A DNA stretch of 64,000 bases from Moraxellaceae bacterium (lineage in GTDB: Bacteria; Pseudomonadota; Gammaproteobacteria; Burkholderiales; Rhodocyclaceae): positions 1-64,000 of the forward strand of contig JAVHYF010000023.1 of the NCBI GenBank assembly GCA_031119205.1, in the 5' to 3' direction. Within the stretch, counting starts at the first letter, position 1, and each line of letters starts with the position of its first letter. Under the pieces are notes generated by a model. That model made no database searches. It was not told where the DNA came from and saw only the letters and a list, made by a program, of their open reading frames with translations. This document shows, piece after piece, positions 25,816 to 33,852 of this stretch. Made by a program: the position numbers and the translations under genes.

Positions 25816-26565
25816 ATGCGCCTGCTGTTGCTGAACTCCAATACCTCGCAGTTCGTCACCGACAAGGTGACGGCCGAAGCGCGCCGTGTGGCGTTGCCGG
25901 ACACCGAGATCGTGCCCGCCACCGGCAGCTTCGGCGCGCGGGTGATGACCACCCGCAGCGAAGTGGCAATCGGCGAGCACGCCACGCTGGATGCGCTCGC
26001 GCAACACGCCGCGGGCTGCGATGCGGTGGTCATCGCCGTGTCCTACGACAGCGCGCTGAGCGCCGCGCGCGAGATGGTGGGCATCCCGGTAGTGGGCATC
26101 ACCGAGGCCGCCCTGCTCACCGCCTGCATGCTGGGCAGCAAGGTCGGCATCGTGGTGTTCGGCCGCCGGGTGCTGCCGCTGTACCAGGAGGTCGTCAGCC
26201 TGCACGGCATGGATGCACGCGTGGCCGGCTGGCGCGTGGTGGATAGCAACTCGCCCTATGGCCAGGGCGACCAGGCCGACGCCGACCGCCTCACCATCGC
26301 CGCCGCGAACGATCTGGTGGAGCGCGACTACGCCGAGGTCGTCATCCTCGCCGGCGCGGTGATGGCCGGTGTGCCGCTGCGCCTGCAGGATCAGGTTGCG
26401 GTGCCGCTGCTAGATGGCGTGTCCTGTGCAGTCCCGCAGGCAGAAACGCTGGTGCGCCTGGCCAGACCGAAGGCACGCACCGGCAGTCTCTCCGCCTTGC
26501 CGAAACGCGAGGTCGTCGGCCTCAGCCCCGCACTGTCCCGCTACTTCAACGGAGATCAGGCATGA
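25816..26565 (+). CDS. Asp/Glu/hydantoin racemase-like protein lacking the catalytic cysteines
   Basis: A 249-residue protein of the hydantoin/allantoin racemase family. The fold signatures are present: LLLLNSNTSQFVTDKVTAEA, the GARVMTTRSEVAIGEH region and GVPLRLQDQVAVPLLDGV. In active members the two proton-transfer cysteines sit in an IACFGDPG-type and an LGCAGM-type motif. Here those positions read IAVSYDSA and LAGAVMAG, so both are replaced. Other cysteines exist but not at these sites. Either the enzyme does different chemistry or it is a binding protein. It is 28 bp after the GntR gene and overlaps the next gene by 4 nt. Confidence 0.82.
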   Translation: MRLLLLNSNTSQFVTDKVTAEARRVALPDTEIVPATGSFGARVMTTRSEVAIGEHATLDALAQHAAGCDAVVIAVSYDSALSAAREMVGIPVVGITEAALLTACMLGSKVGIVVFGRRVLPLYQEVVSLHGMDARVAGWRVVDSNSPYGQGDQADADRLTIAAANDLVERDYAEVVILAGAVMAGVPLRLQDQVAVPLLDGVSCAVPQAETLVRLARPKARTGSLSALPKREVVGLSPALSRYFNGDQA

Positions 26566-27476
26566 CCGCTCCCCGCTCGCCCCGCCTCAACTTCCCGCTG
26601 CGCGACCATGGCCGCTATCCCTACTCGCCCATCGTCGAACGGCCGGATTTCAGCTGGCCCAACGGCAAGCGCCTGGCGGTGTACATCGCGCTGAACCTGG
26701 AGCACTACGCCTTCGACGAAGGCATGCGCGAAGACCTCGTACCCAACATGCCCAGCCCGGACGTGCTCAATCACTCATGGCGCGAGTACGGCAACCGGGT
26801 CGGCGCCTGGCGCCTGCTGGATGCGCTGCGCACGCACCAGCTACCGGTATCGCTGCTGGTGAATTCCGAGCTGTACTCCGCCTGTCCGCAACTGGTCACC
26901 GCCTTCCGCGACTATGGCGCCGAAATTGCCGCGCACGGCCGCACCAACTCCGAACACCAGGCCGACTTCAGCGAGGGTGAGGAGCGCGAGCTGATCGAGG
27001 AAGTGACCCACACCATCGCGCTGCACGAAGGCGTAGCACCACGCGGCTGGTTGAGCCCGTGGATCGCCGAGACACTGCGCACGCCGGAGCTGCTGCAACA
27101 GGCCGGCTACCGCTACATCATGGACTGGTGCATGGATGACCAGCCGGTGTGGCTGCGCACCCACAACGGCCCGCTGCTGGCCCTGCCCTATCCGCAGGAG
27201 ATCAACGACAGCGCCGCCATCATGGGCCGCCAGGTGAGCGCCAGCGAATTCGCCGACATGATCGTCGACCAGTTCGACGAGCTGCTGGCGCAGTCCGCCG
27301 AACAACCGCTGACGATGGGCATCGCCCTGCATGCCATGATCATCGGCCAGCCCTTCCGCCTGCGTCACCTGCGCCGCGCGCTGGCCCACATCGCGCAGCA
27401 TCGCGAAGCCTGCTGGGTCACTACCGCAGAGCAGATCGCTGCGCATTTCATGCAGCAGGTACCGGCCGGAAGATGA
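26562..27476 (+). CDS. Polysaccharide deacetylase-family amidohydrolase (PuuE-like)
   Basis: A 304-residue NodB-fold hydrolase without a signal peptide, so cytosolic. It matches the subgroup that includes PuuE allantoinase and related enzymes that open cyclic amides: RPDFSWPNGKRLAVYIALNLEH, EIAAHGRTNSEHQ, GWLSPWIAETLRT and GIALHAMIIGQPFR. Neighbouring racemase-like and hydratase-like genes, each joined by 4-nt overlaps, make a small-molecule catabolic role far more likely than cell-wall deacetylation. The substrate is unknown; a cyclic ureide or amide would fit. Confidence 0.85.
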   Translation: MTAPRSPRLNFPLRDHGRYPYSPIVERPDFSWPNGKRLAVYIALNLEHYAFDEGMREDLVPNMPSPDVLNHSWREYGNRVGAWRLLDALRTHQLPVSLLVNSELYSACPQLVTAFRDYGAEIAAHGRTNSEHQADFSEGEERELIEEVTHTIALHEGVAPRGWLSPWIAETLRTPELLQQAGYRYIMDWCMDDQPVWLRTHNGPLLALPYPQEINDSAAIMGRQVSASEFADMIVDQFDELLAQSAEQPLTMGIALHAMIIGQPFRLRHLRRALAHIAQHREACWVTTAEQIAAHFMQQVPAGR

Positions 27477-28267
27477 GCGCACTCACGAAGCTCGACGAGA
27501 ACAGTCGCGCGGTCCTGCGCACGCTGCTGAAAGCACGCCGACAGCAAACCGGTGCCGATCTGGACGGTCTGGCAGCGCCCGCCGATGGCGAGCAGATCGC
27601 GGCCATCCAGGACGCCCTGTCGGCGGAGCTCGGCTGGGCGCCGCGCAGTAACTCCTCCGTATGGAAGGCTGGCGCCATCAGCGACGGCAGCCCCATCTGC
27701 ATCCCCTTGCCGGAAACCGCCGTGCGCACCCAGAACGGCAGCTACCGGCGCGGCTTGTTGCAGCGGGTCGGTATCGAGGCTGAAATCTGCTTCCGCCTCG
27801 GCCGCGACGTCAGCACGGCGGAAGCCGAAGCCATGGACGACACAGCGGTGCTGGCCGCGTTCGACGCGCTGTGCGTCAGCATCGAGCTGGTGGATTCACG
27901 CTGGCGCATCGGCATGGACGCGCCAGAGGCCTTCAAGCTTGCCGACCACCAGTCGCATGGCGGTCTGGTGATCGGCGACTGGGTGGCGAACACGGCGCAC
28001 GACTGGCAGGCGATCGCACTGCGCGTCACCGCCGACGAACGCGAGATCGTCACCCAGCGCGGCGGCCATCCCTGCGGGCGCCCGACGTGGGTGCTGTCGT
28101 ACTGGTTGCGTCACGTCGCCGCGCAGGCCGGTGTCGCCCGCAAAGGCAGCATGGTCACGACCGGTAGCTGGTGCGGCATGCAGTGGGTGGAACCGGGGCC
28201 GAATGGCGTCACCGTCGCGGTCAGCTTCGACGGCATCGGCAGCACGCGCGTCAGGCTGTATCGCTAA
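27473..28267 (+). CDS. 2-keto-4-pentenoate hydratase / FAH-family enzyme
   Basis: A 264-residue protein like MhpD/DmpE hydratases and oxaloacetate-type decarboxylases of the fumarylacetoacetate hydrolase superfamily. The metal-binding acidic residues lie in GIEAEICFRLGRD and in the SIELVDSRW segment. ATPase or membrane features are absent. The start at 27473 overlaps the preceding stop by 4 nt. It is the last gene of the plus-strand operon and would act on a 2-keto acid intermediate late in the pathway. Confidence 0.85.
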   Translation: MSALTKLDENSRAVLRTLLKARRQQTGADLDGLAAPADGEQIAAIQDALSAELGWAPRSNSSVWKAGAISDGSPICIPLPETAVRTQNGSYRRGLLQRVGIEAEICFRLGRDVSTAEAEAMDDTAVLAAFDALCVSIELVDSRWRIGMDAPEAFKLADHQSHGGLVIGDWVANTAHDWQAIALRVTADEREIVTQRGGHPCGRPTWVLSYWLRHVAAQAGVARKGSMVTTGSWCGMQWVEPGPNGVTVAVSFDGIGSTRVRLYR

Positions 28268-28298
28268 CGCTCCGTCCGGCGCCAAGGCCGGCGAGCTC

Positions 28299-29006
28299 TC
28301 AGCAGTTGCGGCCGTTCAGGTCACAGTTCGGTGCGTCCGCAACGGTGATCTCGCTGTCCGGCAGGCTGTCCAGCCATTCGCCGAGCTTCTCCGCGAAGAC
28401 CTGCGGCTGACCGAGGAAGCCGCCCAGCTCCACGCGCCCCACACCTTCGCTGGTCTCCAGCACCACGGTGGGAAAACCGGAACCGCCCACTTCATCCAGC
28501 AGGCGTCGGCTGGCATCGATATGCGCCTGCGTCTTCGTACCACCCTGCTCCGCGCAGGCCTGCGAGAACGCCGCAGCGTCCAGGCCGATGTCCTGCGCCG
28601 CCGCTTCCAGCACGCCGGCGTCGGCGATGCGCCGCCCTTCCACGTAATGCGCCTGCTGCAGGCGGTGGAGCATGCGCAGGCCGTCGCCGGCGTGCAGTTG
28701 CTCGGCGGCGAGGATGGCCGTGGTGGGCGGCTCGGAGTCCAGCACCGCCGTGGTGTCGCGCAACAGGCCATCGCGGTAGGCATCGCCGAAAGGCTGGCCG
28801 GTCATCTGGGTGATGCGTGCATCGTGCGGCAGCACGTAGGTGCGCAGGCCTTCCGTCACCGGTCGCCGCGCATTGCCCGCCATCATGCCGCCCGCATGCA
28901 TCGCGATGCGCAGGCCGGGCAGCTTTGCAGCGGCCTCGATCAGCGGCGCCGCGGCATAGCACCAGCCACACAGCGGGTCGTAGATGTAGTGGAGGGTAGC
29001 GGTCAT
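28299..29006 (-). CDS. DsbA-family (FrnE-like) thioredoxin-fold protein
   Basis: A 235-residue thioredoxin-fold protein with an inserted helical domain and the active-site motif CGWC at residues 13-16 (IYDPLCGWCYAAAP). There is no signal peptide, so it acts in the cytosol, unlike DsbA itself. The cis-proline region reads SGFPTVVLETSE. FrnE-type members are linked to oxidative-stress handling or to isomerase chemistry on small molecules. GAAGGAG precedes the ATG at 29006. Two further cysteines near the C-terminus (CDLNGRNC) could form a second redox pair. Confidence 0.87.
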   Translation of the reverse strand: MTATLHYIYDPLCGWCYAAAPLIEAAAKLPGLRIAMHAGGMMAGNARRPVTEGLRTYVLPHDARITQMTGQPFGDAYRDGLLRDTTAVLDSEPPTTAILAAEQLHAGDGLRMLHRLQQAHYVEGRRIADAGVLEAAAQDIGLDAAAFSQACAEQGGTKTQAHIDASRRLLDEVGGSGFPTVVLETSEGVGRVELGGFLGQPQVFAEKLGEWLDSLPDSEITVADAPNCDLNGRNC

Positions 29007-29026
29007 GGCGAAGCTCCTTCGGCAAT

Positions 29027-29068
29027 TCAACGCAAAAAAATCAACGTAAAAAAATCAACGTAAAAAAA
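29027..29068. repeat. Three tandem 14-bp repeats
   Basis: TCAACGCAAAAAAA followed by two exact copies of TCAACGTAAAAAAA. The A-runs become the T-tract of the terminator for the oligogalacturonide lyase gene on the minus strand, so the repeat seems to have grown by slippage within a terminator tail. Confidence 0.85.
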
Positions 29069-29094
29069 CAAAAGCGGGCCGCAGCCCGCTTTTG
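29062..29094 (-). terminator. Intrinsic terminator of the oligogalacturonide lyase gene
   Basis: An 11-bp perfect stem (29069-29079 with 29084-29094) with a 4-nt loop is followed on the minus strand by a run of seven T. It lies 18 bp after the lyase stop codon. Confidence 0.88.
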
Positions 29095-29111
29095 CATTGC
29101 AGCTTCCGGGC

Positions 29112-30275
29112 TTACGCCGGCAGATCGGCGAGGTAGATCGCCGGTTCGCCTTCGAAGTCGGAGGTGAACAGCACGCGCTTGTCGTCCGGCGTGAAGGACG
29201 GGTGCGGGTGGGTCACCTGGCGGTCATTGCGGTAGACCTTCCACGAGGTGCGGTGTTCGCAGATCTTCTTCGTGGTCTTGTTCTTGAGGTCGAACAGGTA
29301 CATGAAGGGATCGTTCTCGTGGGTGTGGGCGGCGGTGTCCTGCACGTCCGGCGGGGTATCGCAGCCGTCACCAACGGCCAGGGTGCCGTTGTAGTTGCTG
29401 TACAGGTGGGAGCACGGCGGCATGGTGAGCAGTGCTTCGTTTTCCAGCGTCACCGGGTCGGCGGCGCAGATCCAGCGCTCGGTGCTGCCCTTCTTGTACG
29501 ACACGTACATCATCTTGGAGCCATCCGGCACGAAGAACTCGTGGGTGCAGCTTTCGCCTTCCTCGTGTTCCTTCACCTTGCGGACGTTGCTGCCGTCTTC
29601 GTCGATCAGCCACATGCGGGCATCGACCAAGTCGTGCGGACCTTCGTGGCAGAAGGCCACGGTGTTGTCGTCGAAGGGACGGTACAGCGGGTGACCCATC
29701 CACTTGGCCTGCTGGTAGATGACCTTGCTGGTGCCGGAGGCGATGTCGATGACGATCAGGCGGCAACGCGGGTTGCGGTGGTACTGCTCGGCGAACTGTT
29801 CCCAGCTGGTCAGCGGCATCAGGTCGCCGTCGACGACTTCGATACCCACCAGCTTGGTGCACTCGGAGTTGGCCACCCAGGTGCCGTAGCCCTTGAAGCC
29901 GGCCGGCACGGTGTAGATGACGTGCTCTTCCAGGCTGGCCAGGTCGACACGGCGCAGTTCGCGGCCGGCCTTGGTGTAGTACAGCCACTTGTCGTCCGGC
30001 GACAGGAAGCAGCCGAAGGTGTTGTCGATCTTGCCGGGGCCGTCGGTCAGCTGGCGGGCCTGCTGGGTCTTCAGATCCAGCAGGTAGCAGTTCCAGCTCT
30101 CGTTGTCGAAGAGCGCACCGAACAGCAGCTTGCTGCCGTCGTTGGTGAAGCACTTCTGGTAGAAATAGTTGCGATGACAGGTCACGTCGGTGGGGGTCAG
30201 GCGCGTGACGCGTGCACCGGTCGACGGGTCCTTGAAGTCCTCGAACTTGAGCTGGACGATGTCGCCTTTTGCCAT
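29112..30275 (-). CDS. ogl: Oligogalacturonide lyase (PL22)
   Basis: A 387-residue seven-bladed beta-propeller enzyme, the same length as enterobacterial Ogl. It cleaves short (often unsaturated) galacturonate oligomers from pectin to 5-keto-4-deoxyuronate. Diagnostic parts are YFYQKCFTNDGSKLLFG, the repeated TxDG/SPDD propeller turns, and histidine-rich sites EGPHDLVDARMW, CTHEFFVPDG and THPHPSFTPDD that would hold the metal ion. No signal peptide, so cytosolic. GGAC/TCTCC-type spacing with AGAGGAC before ATG 30275 supports the start. No other pectin genes (kduI, kduD, kdgK) are nearby, so the downstream steps must be encoded elsewhere. Confidence 0.92.
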   Translation of the reverse strand: MAKGDIVQLKFEDFKDPSTGARVTRLTPTDVTCHRNYFYQKCFTNDGSKLLFGALFDNESWNCYLLDLKTQQARQLTDGPGKIDNTFGCFLSPDDKWLYYTKAGRELRRVDLASLEEHVIYTVPAGFKGYGTWVANSECTKLVGIEVVDGDLMPLTSWEQFAEQYHRNPRCRLIVIDIASGTSKVIYQQAKWMGHPLYRPFDDNTVAFCHEGPHDLVDARMWLIDEDGSNVRKVKEHEEGESCTHEFFVPDGSKMMYVSYKKGSTERWICAADPVTLENEALLTMPPCSHLYSNYNGTLAVGDGCDTPPDVQDTAAHTHENDPFMYLFDLKNKTTKKICEHRTSWKVYRNDRQVTHPHPSFTPDDKRVLFTSDFEGEPAIYLADLPA

Positions 30276-30465
30276 TTTGGAGAGTCCTCTCGGGATGATC
30301 TGTGTATGTTCGTCGTGCCGTGCACCCTTCCCGTGGGCTTCGGCAAGGGTCTGATTGTACGACAACTGGACTGGGCGTCCGAGCCTGCTGTGGCGCGGGT
30401 TTGACTAAGCTCACGTGCTGTCGTGCAGCACGGTTGTCCATTTTTACGGCGCCCCGGTCGCCAAC

Positions 30466-30507
30466 TTGATGCAGGGCAAGAACCTGCCGGAACCCGCCGC
30501 CTAGACT
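30466..30507 (+). promoter_or_regulatory. FNR-like site and -10 box upstream of ubiU
   Basis: TTGAT-GCAG-GGCAA (30466-30479) matches the FNR/Anr consensus TTGAT-N4-ATCAA at eight of ten positions. A TAGACT at 30502-30507 is spaced as in class II FNR promoters, where the site centres at -41.5. The predicted transcript start falls at about 30514, right at the first ATG of ubiU, so either the message is leaderless or translation begins at ATG 30548. Confidence 0.45.
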
Positions 30508-30514
30508 CGGCGGC

Positions 30515-31552
30515 ATGAGCGACCACCCCAACCCGGCAAACGGGGCCATGCGCCGCCCCGAACTGGTCTGCCCGGCCGGCAGCCTGCCCGCCCTGCGTGC
30601 GGCCGTCGAGGCTGGCGCGGACACGGTGTATATCGGTCTCAAAGACGAGACCAACGCGCGCAACTTCGGCGGCATGAACTTCGACCTGGCCAGCGCCAGG
30701 GAAGCCGCCAGTTTCGTGCATCGCCATGGCCGCAAGCTGCTGATGGCCATAAACACGCATCCGCAGCCCGGCCAGGAGGCACGCTGGCGCACCGCCATCG
30801 ACACCGCCGCCGGCATCGGCGTGGACGCGGTGATCCTCGCTGACCCCGGACTGCTGCAGTACGCCGCGAAGACGCACCCGGGCATGCGTCGCCATCTGTC
30901 GGTACAGGGTTCCGCCACCAGCTACGAAGCCATCGAGTTCTGCCGCGAGGCCTTCGGCATCAGCCGCGCCGTGCTGCCGCGCGTACTGACCCTGGCGCAG
31001 GTGGAGCATGTGATCGAACACACCAGCGTGGAGATCGAAGTGTTCGGTTTCGGCAGCCTGTGCGTGATGGTGGAAGGCCGCTGCCAGCTGTCCAGCTACG
31101 CGACCGGCGATTCGCCCAACGGGGCCGGCGTGTGCTCGCCGGCGCGCGCGGTGCGCTGGCACGAGACCGAACAGGGCACCGAGGCGCGGCTGGCCGGCAT
31201 CCTCATTGACCGCTACGCGCCGGACGAAAACGCAGGCTATCCGACCCTCTGCAAGGGTCGCTTCGCCGTCGGCGAGGACACCTACTACGCACTGGAGGAG
31301 CCGACCAGTCTGAACGTGGTGAGCATGCTGCCGGAGTTGCTGCGCATCGGCGTGGCAGCCATCAAGGTGGAAGGCCGCCAGCGCAGCCCCGCCTACGTAC
31401 GCGAGGTGACCCGCGTACTGCGCGAGGCGATCGACCATGCCTGCGCGCAGCCACACCGCTTCCATGTGCAGCCGGCCTGGCAGCAGTCGCTGGGCAAGCT
31501 GTCGGAAGGACAGCAAGTCACCTTGGGCGCTTACTCGCGCCCGTGGAAGTGA
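30515..31552 (+). CDS. ubiU: Ubiquinone biosynthesis protein UbiU (U32 peptidase family)
   Basis: With UbiV it forms a 4Fe-4S hydroxylase complex that allows oxygen-independent ubiquinone synthesis, using prephenate as oxygen donor. The 345-residue protein has the U32 barrel start [27 protein letters not shown] and the cluster cysteines in [28 protein letters not shown] and YPTLCKG. ATG 30515 has no clear binding site; ATG 30548 ([11 protein letters not shown]) fits the family N-terminus at least as well. The gene is followed 10 bp later by ubiV. An FNR-like site upstream fits anaerobic expression. Confidence 0.93.
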   Translation: MSDHPNPANGAMRRPELVCPAGSLPALRAAVEAGADTVYIGLKDETNARNFGGMNFDLASAREAASFVHRHGRKLLMAINTHPQPGQEARWRTAIDTAAGIGVDAVILADPGLLQYAAKTHPGMRRHLSVQGSATSYEAIEFCREAFGISRAVLPRVLTLAQVEHVIEHTSVEIEVFGFGSLCVMVEGRCQLSSYATGDSPNGAGVCSPARAVRWHETEQGTEARLAGILIDRYAPDENAGYPTLCKGRFAVGEDTYYALEEPTSLNVVSMLPELLRIGVAAIKVEGRQRSPAYVREVTRVLREAIDHACAQPHRFHVQPAWQQSLGKLSEGQQVTLGAYSRPWK

Positions 31553-31562
31553 GGTCGCGGCG

Positions 31563-32507
31563 ATGGTGACGAACATGAAACTCTCGCTGGGCCCCCTGCT
31601 CTACTTCTGGCCGCGCGAGCAGGTGCAGGCCTTCTATGCCGACGCGATGGATTGGGCGGTGGACAGCATCCATCTCGGCGAGGTGGTATGCAGCCGCCGC
31701 CACCAGCTTCGCACTGACGACTGGCTGTCCATGGCGCGCGATCTCGCGGACGCCGGCAAGGAAGTGGTGATGTCCTGCCAGGCCCTGCTGGAATCGGAAA
31801 GCGAGCTGCGCACCCTGCGTCGCATCACCGGCAACGGAGACTTCCTCGTCGAAGCCAACGACCTGTCCGCGGTGCGTCTGCTGCGTGGGGGCCGCTGGAT
31901 GGCCGGGCCGCACCTCAACATCTACAACGCCAGCACGCTGGCGATGTTCGCGGAGATGGGCGCGGTGCGCTGGATGCCGCCACTGGAGATGTCCGGTCGC
32001 GCATTGGCCACCTTGCTGCAGGAATACGAGGCACTCGGTGCACCGCCGGTACATACCGAGGTGTTCGCCTGGGGCCGCTTGCCGCTGGCCTTCTCGTCAC
32101 GCTGCTTCACTGCGCGCCACCACAACCTGAAGAAGGACGACTGCCGCTTCCGCTGCCTGGAAGATCCTGACGGCATGACGCTGCGCACCCGCGAGGACAC
32201 GCCCTTCCTGGTCATCAACGGCATCCAGACACAATCCGCCGCCACCCAGTGCCTGCTGCCACAGCATGCGGAACTGGCCGCGCTGGGTGTCAGCGCGCTG
32301 CGCATCAGTCCGCAGTCCCTGCACACGCAACGCATCGTCGCCCTGCACCGCGAAGCCCTGGACGGCGCACCAGTCGCGCTCGACGCGCTGGCCGACCTCG
32401 CCCCCACCGCGCTGTGCGACGGCTACTGGCACGGCCAGCCCGGCATCCAGCTCCTGCGCGAAGCCTCGCGCGGCACCCTGCTCGGAGAATTCCATGCTGC
32501 CTGCTGA
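31563..32507 (+). CDS. ubiV: Ubiquinone biosynthesis protein UbiV (U32 peptidase family)
   Basis: The partner of UbiU in anaerobic ring hydroxylation. The 314-residue protein begins [20 protein letters not shown], with an internal Met at residue 5 (31575) as alternative start. [24 protein letters not shown] and [13 protein letters not shown] supply the conserved cluster cysteines. [13 protein letters not shown]-like and [13 protein letters not shown] segments are UbiV-typical. It overlaps ubiT by 14 nt. Confidence 0.93.
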   Translation: MVTNMKLSLGPLLYFWPREQVQAFYADAMDWAVDSIHLGEVVCSRRHQLRTDDWLSMARDLADAGKEVVMSCQALLESESELRTLRRITGNGDFLVEANDLSAVRLLRGGRWMAGPHLNIYNASTLAMFAEMGAVRWMPPLEMSGRALATLLQEYEALGAPPVHTEVFAWGRLPLAFSSRCFTARHHNLKKDDCRFRCLEDPDGMTLRTREDTPFLVINGIQTQSAATQCLLPQHAELAALGVSALRISPQSLHTQRIVALHREALDGAPVALDALADLAPTALCDGYWHGQPGIQLLREASRGTLLGEFHAAC

Positions 32508-32919
32508 CTTCCGCTTTCCGCCGCTGCTGGCGCGCGTCGGCACCCGGCTGCCGCGACAGCCGCTGTCGCTCGCGCTGTGCCTCGCCCTCACCGTCGCACG
32601 CCGTCAGGGCGCGCTGGACATCGATCTCGGCTACCTGGAAGGTCGCAGCCTGCGCGTCGTGGTGGAAGATCTCGGCGCCAGCGCTGCCATCCGCGTGGAG
32701 GCCGGCAGCTTCCGACCGGCCAGCGGTGATGGCGATGTGTGTTTCCGCGCCACCGCGGCCAACCTGCTGGCACTGCTGACGCGGCGCGAAGACCCGGACA
32801 CCCTGTTCTTCCAGCGCCGCCTGCGCATCGAAGGCGACACCGAACTCGGCCTGACTCTGAAGAACCAGCTCGACAGCATCGAACCACCCGCCTGGCTGCT
32901 GCGCCTGCTCGGCGGCTGA
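32494..32919 (+). CDS. ubiT: Ubiquinone biosynthesis accessory factor UbiT (SCP2 domain)
   Basis: A 141-residue SCP2-fold lipid-binding protein. UbiT is thought to hold hydrophobic ubiquinone precursors for the anaerobic enzymes, as UbiJ does in air. The SCP2 core is visible in [44 protein letters not shown] and [18 protein letters not shown]. The ATG at 32494 lies inside the end of ubiV with GGAGAATTCC as binding site. The ubiUVT order matches the known anaerobic gene set. Confidence 0.9.
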   Translation: MLPADFRFPPLLARVGTRLPRQPLSLALCLALTVARRQGALDIDLGYLEGRSLRVVVEDLGASAAIRVEAGSFRPASGDGDVCFRATAANLLALLTRREDPDTLFFQRRLRIEGDTELGLTLKNQLDSIEPPAWLLRLLGG

Positions 32920-33018
32920 GTCCGGGCTGCCGGAGCCACAGCTATCCGGTTGGCGGAACGTGGACAGACCGCGCGCGTAGAATCGCAGCCCCGTCCCTGC
33001 TGCTGCCACGTTCGCGCC

Positions 33019-33759
33019 ATGCTGGAAGTGCTCCATCGCGATCCGCATCTCATCGCCATCCACAAGCCAGCCGGCCTGCTGGTTCACCGTAGCGAGCTGG
33101 ATCGCCACGAGACGCGCTTCGCCGTGCAACTGCTGCGCGACCAGATCGGCCAACCGGTATGGCCGGTGCATCGGCTGGACCGCGGCACTTCAGGCGTTCT
33201 CCTGTTCGCGCTGGACACGCCGACGCTGGCCGCCTGCGCAGCGCAGTTCGAAGCAGGCTCGGTCGGCAAGGAGTACGTCGCCGTGGTGCGTGGCTGGCCG
33301 GATGACGGAGGCCTGATCGATCACCCGCTCGCGCGCATCCGCGACGACGCAGAGACACGCCCGGTCGCCGGCAGCGAAGTTCCGCAGGCAGCACTGACGC
33401 ACTACCGCAGCCTCGCCCGCTGCGAACTGCCGCTCGCCATCGACCGCTACCCGACCAGCCGCTACGCATTGCTGTCGCTGACGCCGGTGACCGGGCGGCG
33501 TCACCAGCTGCGCCGCCACCTCAAGCACATCGCGCATCCGATCGTCGGCGACGCCACCTACGGCAAGGGCGTGCACAACCGCGCGATCGCAGAACTGAGC
33601 GGTGAGCGGAGACTGATGCTGGCCTGCACGCAGCTACGCCTGCAGCATCCTCACGAGCACAGGGAGCTGGCCATCGAATGCCCGCCCGCGGACGACTTCG
33701 AGCGTGTGTGTGCGGCGATGGGGCTCGCGCGTCGAGGAACCGACACGCGGCAGGAATGA
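33019..33759 (+). CDS. truC: tRNA pseudouridine synthase C (RluA family)
   Basis: Makes pseudouridine at position 65 of tRNAs. The 246-residue protein has no S4 domain, as expected for TruC. The family motifs are VLHRDPHLIAIHKPAGLLVH, the catalytic loop VHRLDRGTSGVLL with the nucleophilic Asp, and TPVTGRRHQLRRHLKHIAHPIVGD. TAGAATCGC at 32979-32987 resembles an extended -10 box. The ABC exporter converges on it from the other side. Confidence 0.92.
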   Translation: MLEVLHRDPHLIAIHKPAGLLVHRSELDRHETRFAVQLLRDQIGQPVWPVHRLDRGTSGVLLFALDTPTLAACAAQFEAGSVGKEYVAVVRGWPDDGGLIDHPLARIRDDAETRPVAGSEVPQAALTHYRSLARCELPLAIDRYPTSRYALLSLTPVTGRRHQLRRHLKHIAHPIVGDATYGKGVHNRAIAELSGERRLMLACTQLRLQHPHEHRELAIECPPADDFERVCAAMGLARRGTDTRQE

Positions 33760-33852
33760 AGCGAAGCGGTTCTGGCCAGGCGCGCCGCCGCAGACAGTAC
33801 GCACCGGTACGGCAAGGCGGCGCAACGACGCCAGAATCATTTCTGCCGCGTG

